A DNA stretch of 64,000 nucleotides from Palsa-504 sp963808615 (GTDB lineage: Bacteria; Actinomycetota; Actinomycetes; Streptosporangiales; Streptosporangiaceae). The notes below the pieces were generated by a model that did not search any database, was not told the origin of the DNA, and saw nothing but the letters and a program-made list of their open reading frames with translations. The stretch covers positions 310,001-374,000 of the forward strand of contig CAWEGV010000011.1 of assembly GCA_963808615.1 (NCBI GenBank), in the 5' to 3' direction. The position numbers and the translations under genes were made by a program. Positions within the stretch are counted from its first letter, which is position 1. Every line of letters begins with the position of its first letter. Shown here in pieces: positions 53,178 to 62,431 of the stretch.

Positions 53178-53663
53178 TCAGTCGAAGTCACCGTAGCCGG
53201 GATCGACGATTTCCGGGTCCACCCCGAGGATTTCGGCGAACTCCTCGACCACCACGTCGAAGACCAGCTCGCTCAGCTCGTCCTCGTCCTCGGCCCGGGC
53301 CAGCAGCGGCCTCCGGAACAGCACGATGCGCGGCCCGGTGGCCGGCTGCTCCGGATCGCTGTCCTCCGGCGAGCCGCGGACGATGCGGGCCAGCGGGACC
53401 CCTTCCTCGCCGATGGTGTCGTAGTCGGGGACTTCCTGGACCGCGAACTCCACGTCGGACAGCTCGGACTCCCAGCGCGGCTCCAGCCGGGCCACCGCCT
53501 CCAGGACGAGATCGTCGAACTGCTGGGCGCGGCTGCGGTACAGCGGGACTCCGGGCGGGACCAGCCTGCCCCGCAGGCCGCGCCCGTGGCGGTCGCGCCG
53601 CCGTGGCCGGCTCGATGGCCCCGAATCTGGCCTCGAATCGCCGTCGCCCGTCTGCACAGTCAC
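53178..53663 (-). CDS. Metallopeptidase-like protein (DUF1025 family), degenerate site
   Basis: A 161-residue protein with the DUF1025 (minimal zincin) arrangement: RRDRHGRGLRGRLVPPGVPL, FDDLVLEAVARLEPRW and a C-terminal helix. At the place where active family members carry HExxH (HEIGHY-like), this one reads VVVEEFAEILGVDPE, so the His pair is lost, as in the actinobacterial homologue next to whiB2 in mycobacteria (Rv3259, from memory). It is probably a structural or regulatory protein rather than a protease. Divergent from DUF3499. Confidence 0.75.
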   Translation of the reverse strand: MTVQTGDGDSRPDSGPSSRPRRRDRHGRGLRGRLVPPGVPLYRSRAQQFDDLVLEAVARLEPRWESELSDVEFAVQEVPDYDTIGEEGVPLARIVRGSPEDSDPEQPATGPRIVLFRRPLLARAEDEDELSELVFDVVVEEFAEILGVDPEIVDPGYGDFD

Positions 53664-53876
53664 CGAGCGTATCGGATCGTGTCGTCGGCCGGCGGGCGCA
53701 GCCAGGCACCGGTCAGGCAGGCACCGAGCACGACACGATCATGGCGTCGGCGCGGGGTGATGGCGTTACCGTCCGCGGGCGGATACCGTCACCGTTGTAT
53801 CCGACGCCGTCCCGAAGTCCCGGCCTCCCGGGATTCCGGGCACCGTCTGCACGGTGATGTGAGCGAGGTGGGCTGG

Positions 53877-54236
53877 GTGAGTTCTCGTTGCTGCTCGCGC
53901 ACCGCATGCAAGCATCCTCCCGTCTACACGCTCACCTACGTGTACCGCGATTCCACGGCGGTGCTCGGCCCGCTGGCCACCTACACCGAGCCGCACTGCT
54001 ATGACCTGTGCGAGAAGCATGCTGCCCGGCTGGTCGTGCCGCGCGGCTGGGACGTGGTGCGGCTGCCCGCGGACCCGGCCCAGCAGCGGGCCGATGACCT
54101 GGAGGCGCTGGCCAACGCGGTCATGGAAACGCCCGCGCGGGGGCCGGGGCACCAGGAGCCTGTCGGCCAGGGCGTGGAGGTCGGCCGCCGCGGCCACCTC
54201 CGGGTGCTGCGCTCAGGCCCGCCGCAGGACGGATAG
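53877..54236 (+). CDS. DUF3499 family protein
   Basis: A 119-residue protein from a GTG start; two further in-frame GTG codons precede it. The conserved part SSRCCSRTACKHPPVYTLTYVYRDSTAVLGPLA and EPHCYDLCEKHA has four or more Cys and His in a zinc-ribbon-like pattern. The C-terminal third is variable and Arg/Gly-rich. Function is unknown; this gene sits beside manB and the metallopeptidase-like gene in most actinobacteria. Confidence 0.8.
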   Translation: MSSRCCSRTACKHPPVYTLTYVYRDSTAVLGPLATYTEPHCYDLCEKHAARLVVPRGWDVVRLPADPAQQRADDLEALANAVMETPARGPGHQEPVGQGVEVGRRGHLRVLRSGPPQDG

Positions 54237-54356
54237 GCTCGGCTATGCCGCCAGCTCACGGCGCGGCTCAGCAGCACGGCTAATGGCGGCCTGCTGGGGC
54301 GCCGCCGAGCCGACGAGGTCGGCGGCACCGGTCCTTCACAGGAGGCGTGTCCGGCA

Positions 54357-55706
54357 GTGGGTGATCTCGCGAGCATCGTCAAGGCCTACGACATCAGGGG
54401 CGTCGTCCCCGATCAGCTTGACGAGGGCGTGGCGGAAGCGATCGGCGCGGCGTTCGCCACCGTGACCGGCGCCGGGACCATCCTGACCGTGCACGACATG
54501 CGGGCCTCTTCCGGTCCGCTCGCGAATGCGTTCGGTCGCGGGGCGACCTCGCAGGGCGCCAACGTGCTGGCCGCGGGACTCGGCTCGACCGACATGCTCT
54601 ACTACGGCAGCGGCGACCTCGGCGTCCCGGGCGCGATGGTCACGGCCAGCCACAACCCGCCGCAGTACAACGGCATCAAGCTGTGCCGGGCCGGGGCCAG
54701 GCCGGTCGGCATCGAGACGGGCCTGAAAGACATTAAAGATTTGGCCGAACGATCCGGCCTACCAGCGGCGATGACCGGCTCCGTCACCCATCTGGACCTG
54801 TTGCCTGGGTACGCCGACTACGTCAGGAAGCTAGTCGACATCTCCGCTATCAGGCCGCTGACCGTGGCGGTGGATGCCGGCAACGGCATGGCGGGGCACA
54901 CCGTCCCGAAGGTCTTCGAAGGGCTGCCGATCACGCTGATCCCGCTCTACTTCGAGCTGGACGGCACGTTCCCGAACCATGAGGCCAACCCCATCGAGCC
55001 AGCCAACGTGCGCGACCTGCAGCGGGCGGTGATCGAGCACCGCGCCGACATCGGGCTGGCCTTCGACGGCGACGCCGACCGGTGCTTCGTGGTCGACGAG
55101 CGCGGCCAGATCGTCTCGCCCTCGGTCCTCACTGCGCTGATCGCGAGCCGTGAGCTCGCCCGCGAGCCCGGCGCCACGATCATCCACAACCTGATCACCT
55201 CCCGCGCGGTGCCGGAGATCATCGCCGAGCGAGGCGGCGTGGCCGTCCGCACCAGGGTGGGACATTCGTTCATCAAGGCGGAGATGGCGCGCACCGGCGC
55301 GGTGTTCGGCGGCGAGCACTCGGGGCACTTCTACTTCAGGGACTTCTGGTTCGCCGACTCCGGCATGCTCGCCGCGCTGCACACGCTGGCCGCCCTGGGC
55401 GGTCAGCCCGGGCCGCTGTCCGGGCTGCTGGCCGGGTACTCCAGGTACCACGCCAGCGGCGAGATCAACTCCCTGGTGGCCGACCAGGCGGCGGCGACGG
55501 CGGTGGTCAGGCGGGCGTTCGCCGGGCGGCCCGGGGTCAGCACCGACGAACTCGACGGGCTCACGGTCACCACCCCCAGCTGGTGGTTCAACCTGCGGCC
55601 GTCCAACACCGAGCCGCTGCTACGGCTCAACGTGGAAGCAGAGACCGAGGACACCATGGCCGCCCTGCGTGACGAGGTGCTCGGCCTGGTCAGGAAGGAC
55701 ATCTGA
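54357..55706 (+). CDS. manB: Phosphomannomutase/phosphoglucomutase (ManB)
   Basis: A 449-residue alpha-D-phosphohexomutase starting at GTG. It carries the phosphoserine loop VTASHNPPQ (Ser 98), the Mg-binding DGDADRC, the sugar loop GEHSGHFYF and the C-terminal phosphate-binding RPSNTEPLLRLN. This family interconverts mannose-6-P and mannose-1-P, feeding GDP-mannose. It begins a tight plus-strand operon with a Trm112-like protein and a phosphosugar isomerase, so the whole block supplies mannose for cell envelope glycans. Confidence 0.93.
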   Translation: MGDLASIVKAYDIRGVVPDQLDEGVAEAIGAAFATVTGAGTILTVHDMRASSGPLANAFGRGATSQGANVLAAGLGSTDMLYYGSGDLGVPGAMVTASHNPPQYNGIKLCRAGARPVGIETGLKDIKDLAERSGLPAAMTGSVTHLDLLPGYADYVRKLVDISAIRPLTVAVDAGNGMAGHTVPKVFEGLPITLIPLYFELDGTFPNHEANPIEPANVRDLQRAVIEHRADIGLAFDGDADRCFVVDERGQIVSPSVLTALIASRELAREPGATIIHNLITSRAVPEIIAERGGVAVRTRVGHSFIKAEMARTGAVFGGEHSGHFYFRDFWFADSGMLAALHTLAALGGQPGPLSGLLAGYSRYHASGEINSLVADQAAATAVVRRAFAGRPGVSTDELDGLTVTTPSWWFNLRPSNTEPLLRLNVEAETEDTMAALRDEVLGLVRKDI

Positions 55707-55891
55707 TGCTCATCGAAGCCTGGCTGCTGGACATCCTGGCCTGCCCGCAGTGCCACGCACCGCTGCGGGCCGACGAAGAGGCCAGCGAGCTGGTGTGCAC
55801 CAGCCAGACCTGCGGTCTGGCCTACCCGGTGCGCGACGACATCCCGGTGCTGCTGGTGGAGGAAGCGCGCCGACCTGGCGACAATAAATGA
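55706..55891 (+). CDS. Trm112-like zinc protein
   Basis: A 61-residue protein with its ATG sharing one base with the ManB stop. Cys pairs CPQC and CTSQTC with the AYPVRDDIPVLL segment fit the Trm112p-like zinc-binding family, which activates methyltransferases in eukaryotes and has unknown partners in bacteria. It overlaps the next gene by four bases. Confidence 0.85.
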   Translation: MLIEAWLLDILACPQCHAPLRADEEASELVCTSQTCGLAYPVRDDIPVLLVEEARRPGDNK

Positions 55892-57150
55892 GTAACGGCC
55901 TAGACGACTGGGGCGGGGACGAGTACGTCCTGGCCGCGGACCGGCTCGACACGCCCGACGTGATCGAGGCGGCCGATCCCGGCGACGTGCTGCGGCAGGT
56001 GGCCTCGTCCGCGGCCCAGGTGCGCACCGCGCTGCGGTCCTGCCTGGAAACCGACCTGTCCGCCCTGGTGCCGGACCTCAGGCCGCGCGCCATCGTGGTG
56101 GCGGGCATGGGCGGCTCCGGCCTGGCAGGCGAGATCCTGGGCGCCGTGGCCGGGCTGACCAGCCCGGTCCAGGTCGTGACCGCGCAGGCCGGGCGACTGC
56201 CCGGCTGGGTCGGGGCGGCGGACACGGTGATCGCGGTGTCGTCGTCGGGTACCACCGGCGAAACGCTCGCGGCCGCGGCCGAGGCGGTCCGGCGCGGCTG
56301 CCGGCTGGCCGCCGTCGGGGCCAAGGATTCCCCGCTCCAGCACATCGCCGAGCAGGCCCGCGCGCCTTTCGTCCCGGTCGTGCTGGACGGCCCGGTCAGG
56401 TCGATGCTGCCCAGGTGCATGCTGTGGGGGCTGGCCGTCCCGCTGCTGGTGATGGCCGAACGGCTCGGCGTGGTCCGGATCGGCCCGGAGGCTTATGAGC
56501 TGGCCGCGAACCGGCTCGAGGAGGTATCCCACCAGTGCCGGCCGGCCAGCGAGTCGTTTGTCAATCCGGGCAAGTCACTGGCCCTGGACCTGGTGGGCAC
56601 GCTGCCGGTGGTGTGGGGGACGTCGCTGCTGAGCGGGGTCGCCGCCCGGCGGCTCGCCAGCCAGCTCAGCGAGAACGCCAAGTACCCGGCGATGGCCGGC
56701 CTGCTGCCCGAGGCGGCGCACAACCAGATCGTGGCGTTCGACGGGCCGTTCGCCCCGGCCGCGGGACCGCCCCTTGAATCGCCTCAAACGCCTGACGCCG
56801 AGACGCGCGATGACGTGGCCGACCTGAACGATCTGCCCTCCTCCTGGGACCCGGAGTATGACGAGATGCGGCCGGGCCAGCTCCCCGGCTTCACGTCGCT
56901 GCGGCTGGTGCTGATCGCCGATCCAGAGGAGGACCAGCTGGTCGGGGCCCAGCGGGCGGCGATCACCGAACTCGCGGCCCAGCGCGGCATCGGCCTGTCC
57001 GAGCTGGCCATGGACGGCGAGCACGCGCTGGTGCGGCTGGCCGGCGTCATCCAGCTGGCCGACTACGCCAGCGTGTACCTGGCCATCGCGTCCGGGATCG
57101 ACCCGGGCCAGACCGCGGCGATCGCTGACCTGTCGGCGCGGATCGAGTAG
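55888..57150 (+). CDS. SIS-domain phosphoglucose/phosphomannose isomerase-like protein
   Basis: A 420-residue protein with two sugar-isomerase (SIS) domains: VVAGMGGSGLAGEIL and VIAVSSSGTTGETLAA in the first, SQLSENAKYPAMAGLLPEAAHNQI in the second. The active-site Glu of the ENAK motif and the following His are kept, as in bifunctional phosphoglucose/phosphomannose isomerases of archaea and actinobacteria. It would turn fructose-6-P into mannose-6-P, then ManB and the guanylyltransferase make GDP-mannose. A charged insertion (ETRDDVADLNDLPS) is present before the last helical part. Confidence 0.85.
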   Translation: MSNGLDDWGGDEYVLAADRLDTPDVIEAADPGDVLRQVASSAAQVRTALRSCLETDLSALVPDLRPRAIVVAGMGGSGLAGEILGAVAGLTSPVQVVTAQAGRLPGWVGAADTVIAVSSSGTTGETLAAAAEAVRRGCRLAAVGAKDSPLQHIAEQARAPFVPVVLDGPVRSMLPRCMLWGLAVPLLVMAERLGVVRIGPEAYELAANRLEEVSHQCRPASESFVNPGKSLALDLVGTLPVVWGTSLLSGVAARRLASQLSENAKYPAMAGLLPEAAHNQIVAFDGPFAPAAGPPLESPQTPDAETRDDVADLNDLPSSWDPEYDEMRPGQLPGFTSLRLVLIADPEEDQLVGAQRAAITELAAQRGIGLSELAMDGEHALVRLAGVIQLADYASVYLAIASGIDPGQTAAIADLSARIE

Positions 57151-57155
57151 CGCGA

Positions 57156-58163
57156 GTGCGGGTCTCGCTGCGGGAGATGCGGGCGGTGTTCGCCGCCCTG
57201 GCCGCCAATCTCGGCATCGCGCTGGCGAAATTCGTGGCGTTCCTGATCACCGGGTCCGCGTCCATGCTGGCCGAGTCGGTGCACTCGATCGCGGACACCG
57301 GCAATGAGGTGCTGCTGATCGTCGGGCGCGGCCGGTCCATCCGGCCGCGCTCCGAGGAGCACCCGTTCGGCTTCGGGCGCGAGCGGTACTTCTACGGGTT
57401 CGTGGTGTCGGTCATGCTGTTCACCGTCGGGGCGGCCTTCTCGGTCTACGACGGCCTGCACAAGGTCCTGAACCCGGAGCCGGTCCGCTCGCCCGGGGTG
57501 GCGTTCGCCGTTCTCGCCCTGTCAGCGGTGCTGGAGGCGTTCTCGCTGCGTACCGGGATCAAGGAGGCCAACCAGGTGCGGGGCAACCGCAGCTGGGGCA
57601 CCTTCATCCGGCGGACCAAGGCGCCCGAGCTGCCCGTGGTCCTGCTCGAGGACCTGGCCGCCCTGATCGGGCTGGCCTTCGCCTTCGCCGGGGTGGCGCT
57701 GGCCACGCTGACCGGCGACGGCAGGTGGGACGGCGCGGGCTCGCTGGCCATCGGCGCCTTGCTCGCGACGGCTGCGGCCATCCTGGCCGTGGAGATGAAG
57801 AGCCTGCTGATCGGCGAGGCGGCCAGTGCCGAGGTGGAGCGGCTGATCGTCGCCGCGCTCGAGGACGGGCCCGAAGGGGTCCGGGTCATCCACATGCGGA
57901 CCGTGCACATAAGCCCGGACTCGGTCCTGGTCGCCGCCAAGATCGCGGTCCGGGAGAGCGATACCGGTACGCAGGTCGCGGCGGGCATCAACGCGGCGGA
58001 ACAAAGGATCAGGGCGGCCGTCCCGATCGCCGGGACCATCTACCTGGAGCCGGACATCTACCGCCCGTCCCAGGCCGACCAGACCGATCCGTCGATCCGC
58101 GCCGTGCTGCGCAGTCGCCCGGCCGCGTCCCAGCACCCGGATCGGGCCAAGGACACCCCGTGA
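57156..58163 (+). CDS. Cation diffusion facilitator family transporter
   Basis: A 335-residue CDF protein starting at GTG, five bases after the isomerase stop. It has the N-terminal helices with SASMLAESVHSIADTGNEVLL, where the HxxxD metal-site pair is visible, RERYFYGFVVSVMLF, and a second metal helix with VVLLEDLAALIGL; the latter half is a soluble ferredoxin-like C-terminal domain (VRVIHMRTVHISPDSVLVAAKI). CDF proteins export Zn, Mn or Co in exchange for protons. The metal is unknown. Confidence 0.86.
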   Translation: MRVSLREMRAVFAALAANLGIALAKFVAFLITGSASMLAESVHSIADTGNEVLLIVGRGRSIRPRSEEHPFGFGRERYFYGFVVSVMLFTVGAAFSVYDGLHKVLNPEPVRSPGVAFAVLALSAVLEAFSLRTGIKEANQVRGNRSWGTFIRRTKAPELPVVLLEDLAALIGLAFAFAGVALATLTGDGRWDGAGSLAIGALLATAAAILAVEMKSLLIGEAASAEVERLIVAALEDGPEGVRVIHMRTVHISPDSVLVAAKIAVRESDTGTQVAAGINAAEQRIRAAVPIAGTIYLEPDIYRPSQADQTDPSIRAVLRSRPAASQHPDRAKDTP

Positions 58164-58912
58164 CCCGAGCGGGCAGCAACGCGCCCGTCAGCGCGCAGCC
58201 CGGGCCGTCCGCGCTGGAGATCATCCGGTCCGGCACCGAGCTCAGGCCCGTGCCGCTGGTTCCGGAGATCCGGCTGTACCAGGCCAGCGAGCCGATCGAG
58301 TTGTGGCAGCGCACCGAGCAGGCGGCCGGGCGGACCGGCCTGGATCCGCCGTTCTGGGCGTTCGCCTGGGCGGGCGGCCGGGCGCTGGCCCGTTACCTGC
58401 TCGACCACCCCGAGGCGGTCAGCGGCAAGCACGCCATCGACATCGCCTCCGGCTCGGGGCTGGTCGCCATCGCGGCGGTCAAGGCGGGGGCGGCGGACGT
58501 GACCGCCTACGACATCGACCCGCTCGCGGCCGCGGCCATCGCGATCAACGCCGAGGCCAACGGCGTCACGGTCCCGGCCATATGCGCCGACCTGCTGAAC
58601 ACCGACGGCCCGCCCGCGCCCGGCGCGGTCCGGGCCGGCCAAACCGGCGTCCTGGACATCGACGGCCCGCCGCCGCCCGGCCCGGATCTGGTGCTGGTGG
58701 CCGACGCCTTCTACGAGAAAGAACTAGCTGGCCAGGTGCTGCGATTCGCCGAACGAAACCGCGCCCGCGGCGCCGCCGTCCTGCTCGGCGACTTCGGCCG
58801 GACGTACCTGCCGCGCGCCCGCCTGGCCCCGCTGGCCGGCTACGACGTTCCCGGCCTGCTCGCCATGGAAGGCACCGAGACCAAGCGCACCACCGTCTGG
58901 ACCCTGCGTTGA
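58160..58912 (+). CDS. Methyltransferase of the ETFB-lysine/nicotinamide N-methyltransferase-like family
   Basis: A 250-residue protein from a GTG overlapping the CDF stop (GTGA). It has a post-N-terminal EIRLYQASEPIELWQRTE segment, DPPFWAFAWAGGRALARYLLD and motif I AIDIASGSGLVAIAAVKAG, followed by TAYDIDPLAAAAI and LVLVADAFYEKELA. This matches the METTL20/ETFBKMT-like family that methylates protein lysines, though bacterial members are little studied. The gene ends the ManB-operon strand before a palindromic convergent region. Confidence 0.8.
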   Translation: MTRAGSNAPVSAQPGPSALEIIRSGTELRPVPLVPEIRLYQASEPIELWQRTEQAAGRTGLDPPFWAFAWAGGRALARYLLDHPEAVSGKHAIDIASGSGLVAIAAVKAGAADVTAYDIDPLAAAAIAINAEANGVTVPAICADLLNTDGPPAPGAVRAGQTGVLDIDGPPPPGPDLVLVADAFYEKELAGQVLRFAERNRARGAAVLLGDFGRTYLPRARLAPLAGYDVPGLLAMEGTETKRTTVWTLR

Positions 58913-58941
58913 CGGCCCTGCCCAGCCGGAATAACCGCCTG

Positions 58942-59002
58942 CAGACCACGTCGTTGTGACAACCACGTGGTCTGGTGCACGTCGTTGTGACAACCGCGTG
59001 GT
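58942..59002. repeat. Palindromic tandem repeat between convergent genes
   Basis: A 33-base near-perfect palindrome (CAGACCACGTCGTTGT, central G, ACAACCACGTGGTCTG; one mismatch) occupies 58942-58974. A 25-base segment of it is repeated 31 bases later at 58978-59002 with one change. It lies between the methyltransferase stop and the MerR stop, where it could serve as a bidirectional terminator, although its internal GTTGTGACAAC palindrome also resembles a protein-binding site. Confidence 0.8.
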
Positions 59003-59027
59003 TGAGCCGGATGCCGGGCCAGACGGC

Positions 59028-59456
59028 TCAGCGACCGGAGAGCATGCGCAGCGCGCGTTCCTTCTCGAAATCGAGCGCCCGGCTGGCCGGGGCGGGGACG
59101 CGGCCGAGCCGTCGGCCTACGTCGGCCACCGCAGCCCGGACCGCAGGCTCGGCCAGCACGCGCAGCCCGAACGCGAGCGCCGCCGGGCTGATGTCGTAGC
59201 GGCGCTCGAGGTCGAGCGCCGCGGCCACGGCCTCCAGGTCCGCCTCGCCGAACTTCCGGTGTGACGGCCCATGAGGGGCGGTCTGGGGCGGTCCTCCCCC
59301 CGGGCTGAACCCGGGCGGGCCGGGCCCGAAGGCTTGCCACGGACCCGACCCGACGCCCTGATGCTCACGGACCGGGGGCAGCAGGCCGAGATCCTCGCGG
59401 TAGCGGAGCATGCGGGCCGACGTGCCGAGCCGCCTGGCGGCCTCCGAGATGCGCAT
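59028..59456 (-). CDS. MerR family regulator with an insertion after the DNA-binding region
   Basis: A 142-residue MerR-type regulator from the ATG at 59456. Residues 1-32 (MRISEAARRLGTSARMLRYREDLGLL) form the winged helix; then about 32 extra Gly/Pro-rich residues (33-64: GVGSGPWQAFGPGPPGFSP) interrupt the usual path to the second winged strand, and homology resumes at RKFGEADLEAVAAALDLERRYDIS. The effector domain is short. It should regulate the ahcY gene upstream or itself via the inverted repeat at 59466-59488. The insertion coincides with a GC-rich repeat-like DNA stretch. Confidence 0.8.
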   Translation of the reverse strand: MRISEAARRLGTSARMLRYREDLGLLPPVREHQGVGSGPWQAFGPGPPGFSPGGGPPQTAPHGPSHRKFGEADLEAVAAALDLERRYDISPAALAFGLRVLAEPAVRAAVADVGRRLGRVPAPASRALDFEKERALRMLSGR

Positions 59457-59465
59457 GAACGATGA

Positions 59466-59488
59466 TTCTAACAATTTTGTGTTAAGAA
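59466..59488. promoter_or_regulatory. Inverted repeat between merR and ahcY
   Basis: TTCTAACA (59466-59473) and TGTTAAGAA (59480-59488) are inverted with one extra base, in a locally AT-rich stretch. On the minus strand TAGAAT lies seven to eight bases before the MerR start, so the site overlaps a leaderless merR promoter and could also repress or activate ahcY. Confidence 0.5.
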
Positions 59489-59586
59489 CAGCACCCAAGA
59501 CGTGCGGCGACCACCCTGGCTCACGTAGCGTGTGAGCGACACGGGTACCACGGCCCGTTCGGCCGGAAAATAAAAGGGGAGAACCC

Positions 59587-61032
<1,446 letters not shown>

Positions 61033-61054
61033 CAGGGCCGGGGTCCAGAGAGGC

Positions 61055-61149
61055 AACGGGGGGATGGGTCCCCCCCAAGGGGGGAACGGGGGGACGGGCA
61101 GTCCCCCCGTGCGGGGGGTCACCGGGGGGTCGTCCCCCGGGGGAAAGCA
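61055..61149. repeat. GC-rich palindromic element, copy C, across the second AhcY start
   Basis: Alternating G and C tracts with the same blocks as copies A and B (CAGTCCCCCCGTG, CGGGGGGT, GGGGGGTCGTCCCCC) cover 61055-61149, with an extra hairpin-forming half at the left. The apparent ATG of the second AhcY gene (61064) lies inside it, and the encoded N-terminus (SPPVRG and neighbours) is the element's own translation. Confidence 0.8.
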
Positions 61150-62431
61150 GAGTGACGTCGCCGACCCGGCGCTGGCCGCCGACGGTGAGGTCCGCATCCG
61201 CTACGCCGAACGGGCCATGCCGCTCATGGCCGGCCTCATGGCCCGCTTCGCCGGCCAGCGCCCCTTCGACGGCCTGGCCATCACGGCCTGCCTGCACGTC
61301 ACCGCCGAGACTGCGATGCTGGTCCGCCTGCTGCGCGCGGGCGGCGCGAGCGTCTGCCTGGCCGCGTCCAACCCGCTGTCCACCCAGGACGACATCGCGG
61401 CGGCGCTGGCCGTCCGGCACGGCATCGCGGTCTTCGCCCGGGCCGGGGAGGATCGGCGCGGCTACTACCGCCATATCGAGCTGGCCCTGGCCGCCGATCC
61501 CAGCGGGCCCAATCTGGTCATCGACGACGGCGGCGACCTGGTGAACACCCTGCACACGCGGGCGTCGGCACTGCTGGGAGGCGTCCGCGGCGGGTGCGAG
61601 TCGACCACCACGGGCGTGATCAGGCTGCGCCGGATGGCCGCCGAGGGCGCGCTGGCCTTCCCGGTCATCGCGGCGAACGACACGGCGGCCAAGCGGCTGG
61701 TCGACAACACCTGCGGGACCGGGCAGTCGGTGATCGACGGCATCCTGCGCGCCACGAACACGCTGCTGGCGGGCAAGACCGTGGTCGTGGCCGGGTTCGG
61801 CGCGTGCGGCCGGGGCGTGGCCGAGCGCGCTCGCGGGTTCGGTGCCCAGGTGATCGTGACCGAGACGGACCCGGTCCGGGCCCTCGGCGCGTCGTTGCGC
61901 GGCTTCCGGGTGCTGCCGATGGCGCAGGCCGCGCCGGCCGGCGAGGTGTTCGTCACCGCGACCGGGAACTGTGACGTGATCGGCGCCGCCGACATCGCGA
62001 TGATGCGCGACGGCGCCATCCTGGCCAACGCCGGGCACTTCGACACCGAGATCGACGTGCGGGCGCTGGCCGGGCTGGCGGCCGCGGTCCATCATGACGT
62101 CCGCCCGCACGTGGACGCCTACGACCTGGGTGACGGCCGGACCGTGCTGCTGCTGGCCGAGGGCCGGGTGGTGAACCTCGTGGCCGCCGAGGGCCATCCC
62201 CCGGAGGTGATGGACCTGGCCTTCGGCATCGAGGCGCTCGCCCTGGCCTGGCTGGCCGACGTCGTAGCGCCGGACAACCCTGGTGACAAGCTCCCGGCTG
62301 GCGTGCACGAGGTCCCGGCGGACATCGACGCCGAAGCGGCCCGGCTCATGCTGGCCACCATGGGCACGTCGATAGACGCGCTCACCCCGGCCCAGCAGGC
62401 CTACCTGGACTCCTGGCGCATCGGCTCCTAG
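61064..62431 (+). CDS. Second adenosylhomocysteinase-like paralog (archaeal-type, no C-terminal tail)
   Basis: A 455-residue paralog located 31 bases after ahcY. Family similarity begins at about residue 30 (DVADPALAADGEVRIRYAERAMPLM). It keeps DNTCGTGQSVIDG, the NDTAAK-xxx-DN active-site Lys and Asp, and an NAD motif AGFGACGRG. It lacks the insert and the KPxxYRY tail and ends in YLDSWRIGS, as archaeal and Thermotoga-like enzymes do. It may prefer another substrate such as S-inosylhomocysteine or 5'-deoxyadenosine compounds. Its start codon and first ~30 residues come from repeat C, so start and expression are uncertain. Confidence 0.75.
   Translation: MGPPQGGNGGTGSPPVRGVTGGSSPGGKQSDVADPALAADGEVRIRYAERAMPLMAGLMARFAGQRPFDGLAITACLHVTAETAMLVRLLRAGGASVCLAASNPLSTQDDIAAALAVRHGIAVFARAGEDRRGYYRHIELALAADPSGPNLVIDDGGDLVNTLHTRASALLGGVRGGCESTTTGVIRLRRMAAEGALAFPVIAANDTAAKRLVDNTCGTGQSVIDGILRATNTLLAGKTVVVAGFGACGRGVAERARGFGAQVIVTETDPVRALGASLRGFRVLPMAQAAPAGEVFVTATGNCDVIGAADIAMMRDGAILANAGHFDTEIDVRALAGLAAAVHHDVRPHVDAYDLGDGRTVLLLAEGRVVNLVAAEGHPPEVMDLAFGIEALALAWLADVVAPDNPGDKLPAGVHEVPADIDAEAARLMLATMGTSIDALTPAQQAYLDSWRIGS

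Noticed and set aside
59457..59586. A SAH riboswitch in the ahcY leader
   Set aside because: I looked for the conserved stems and could not find them; the leader is short and holds the AT-rich dyad instead.
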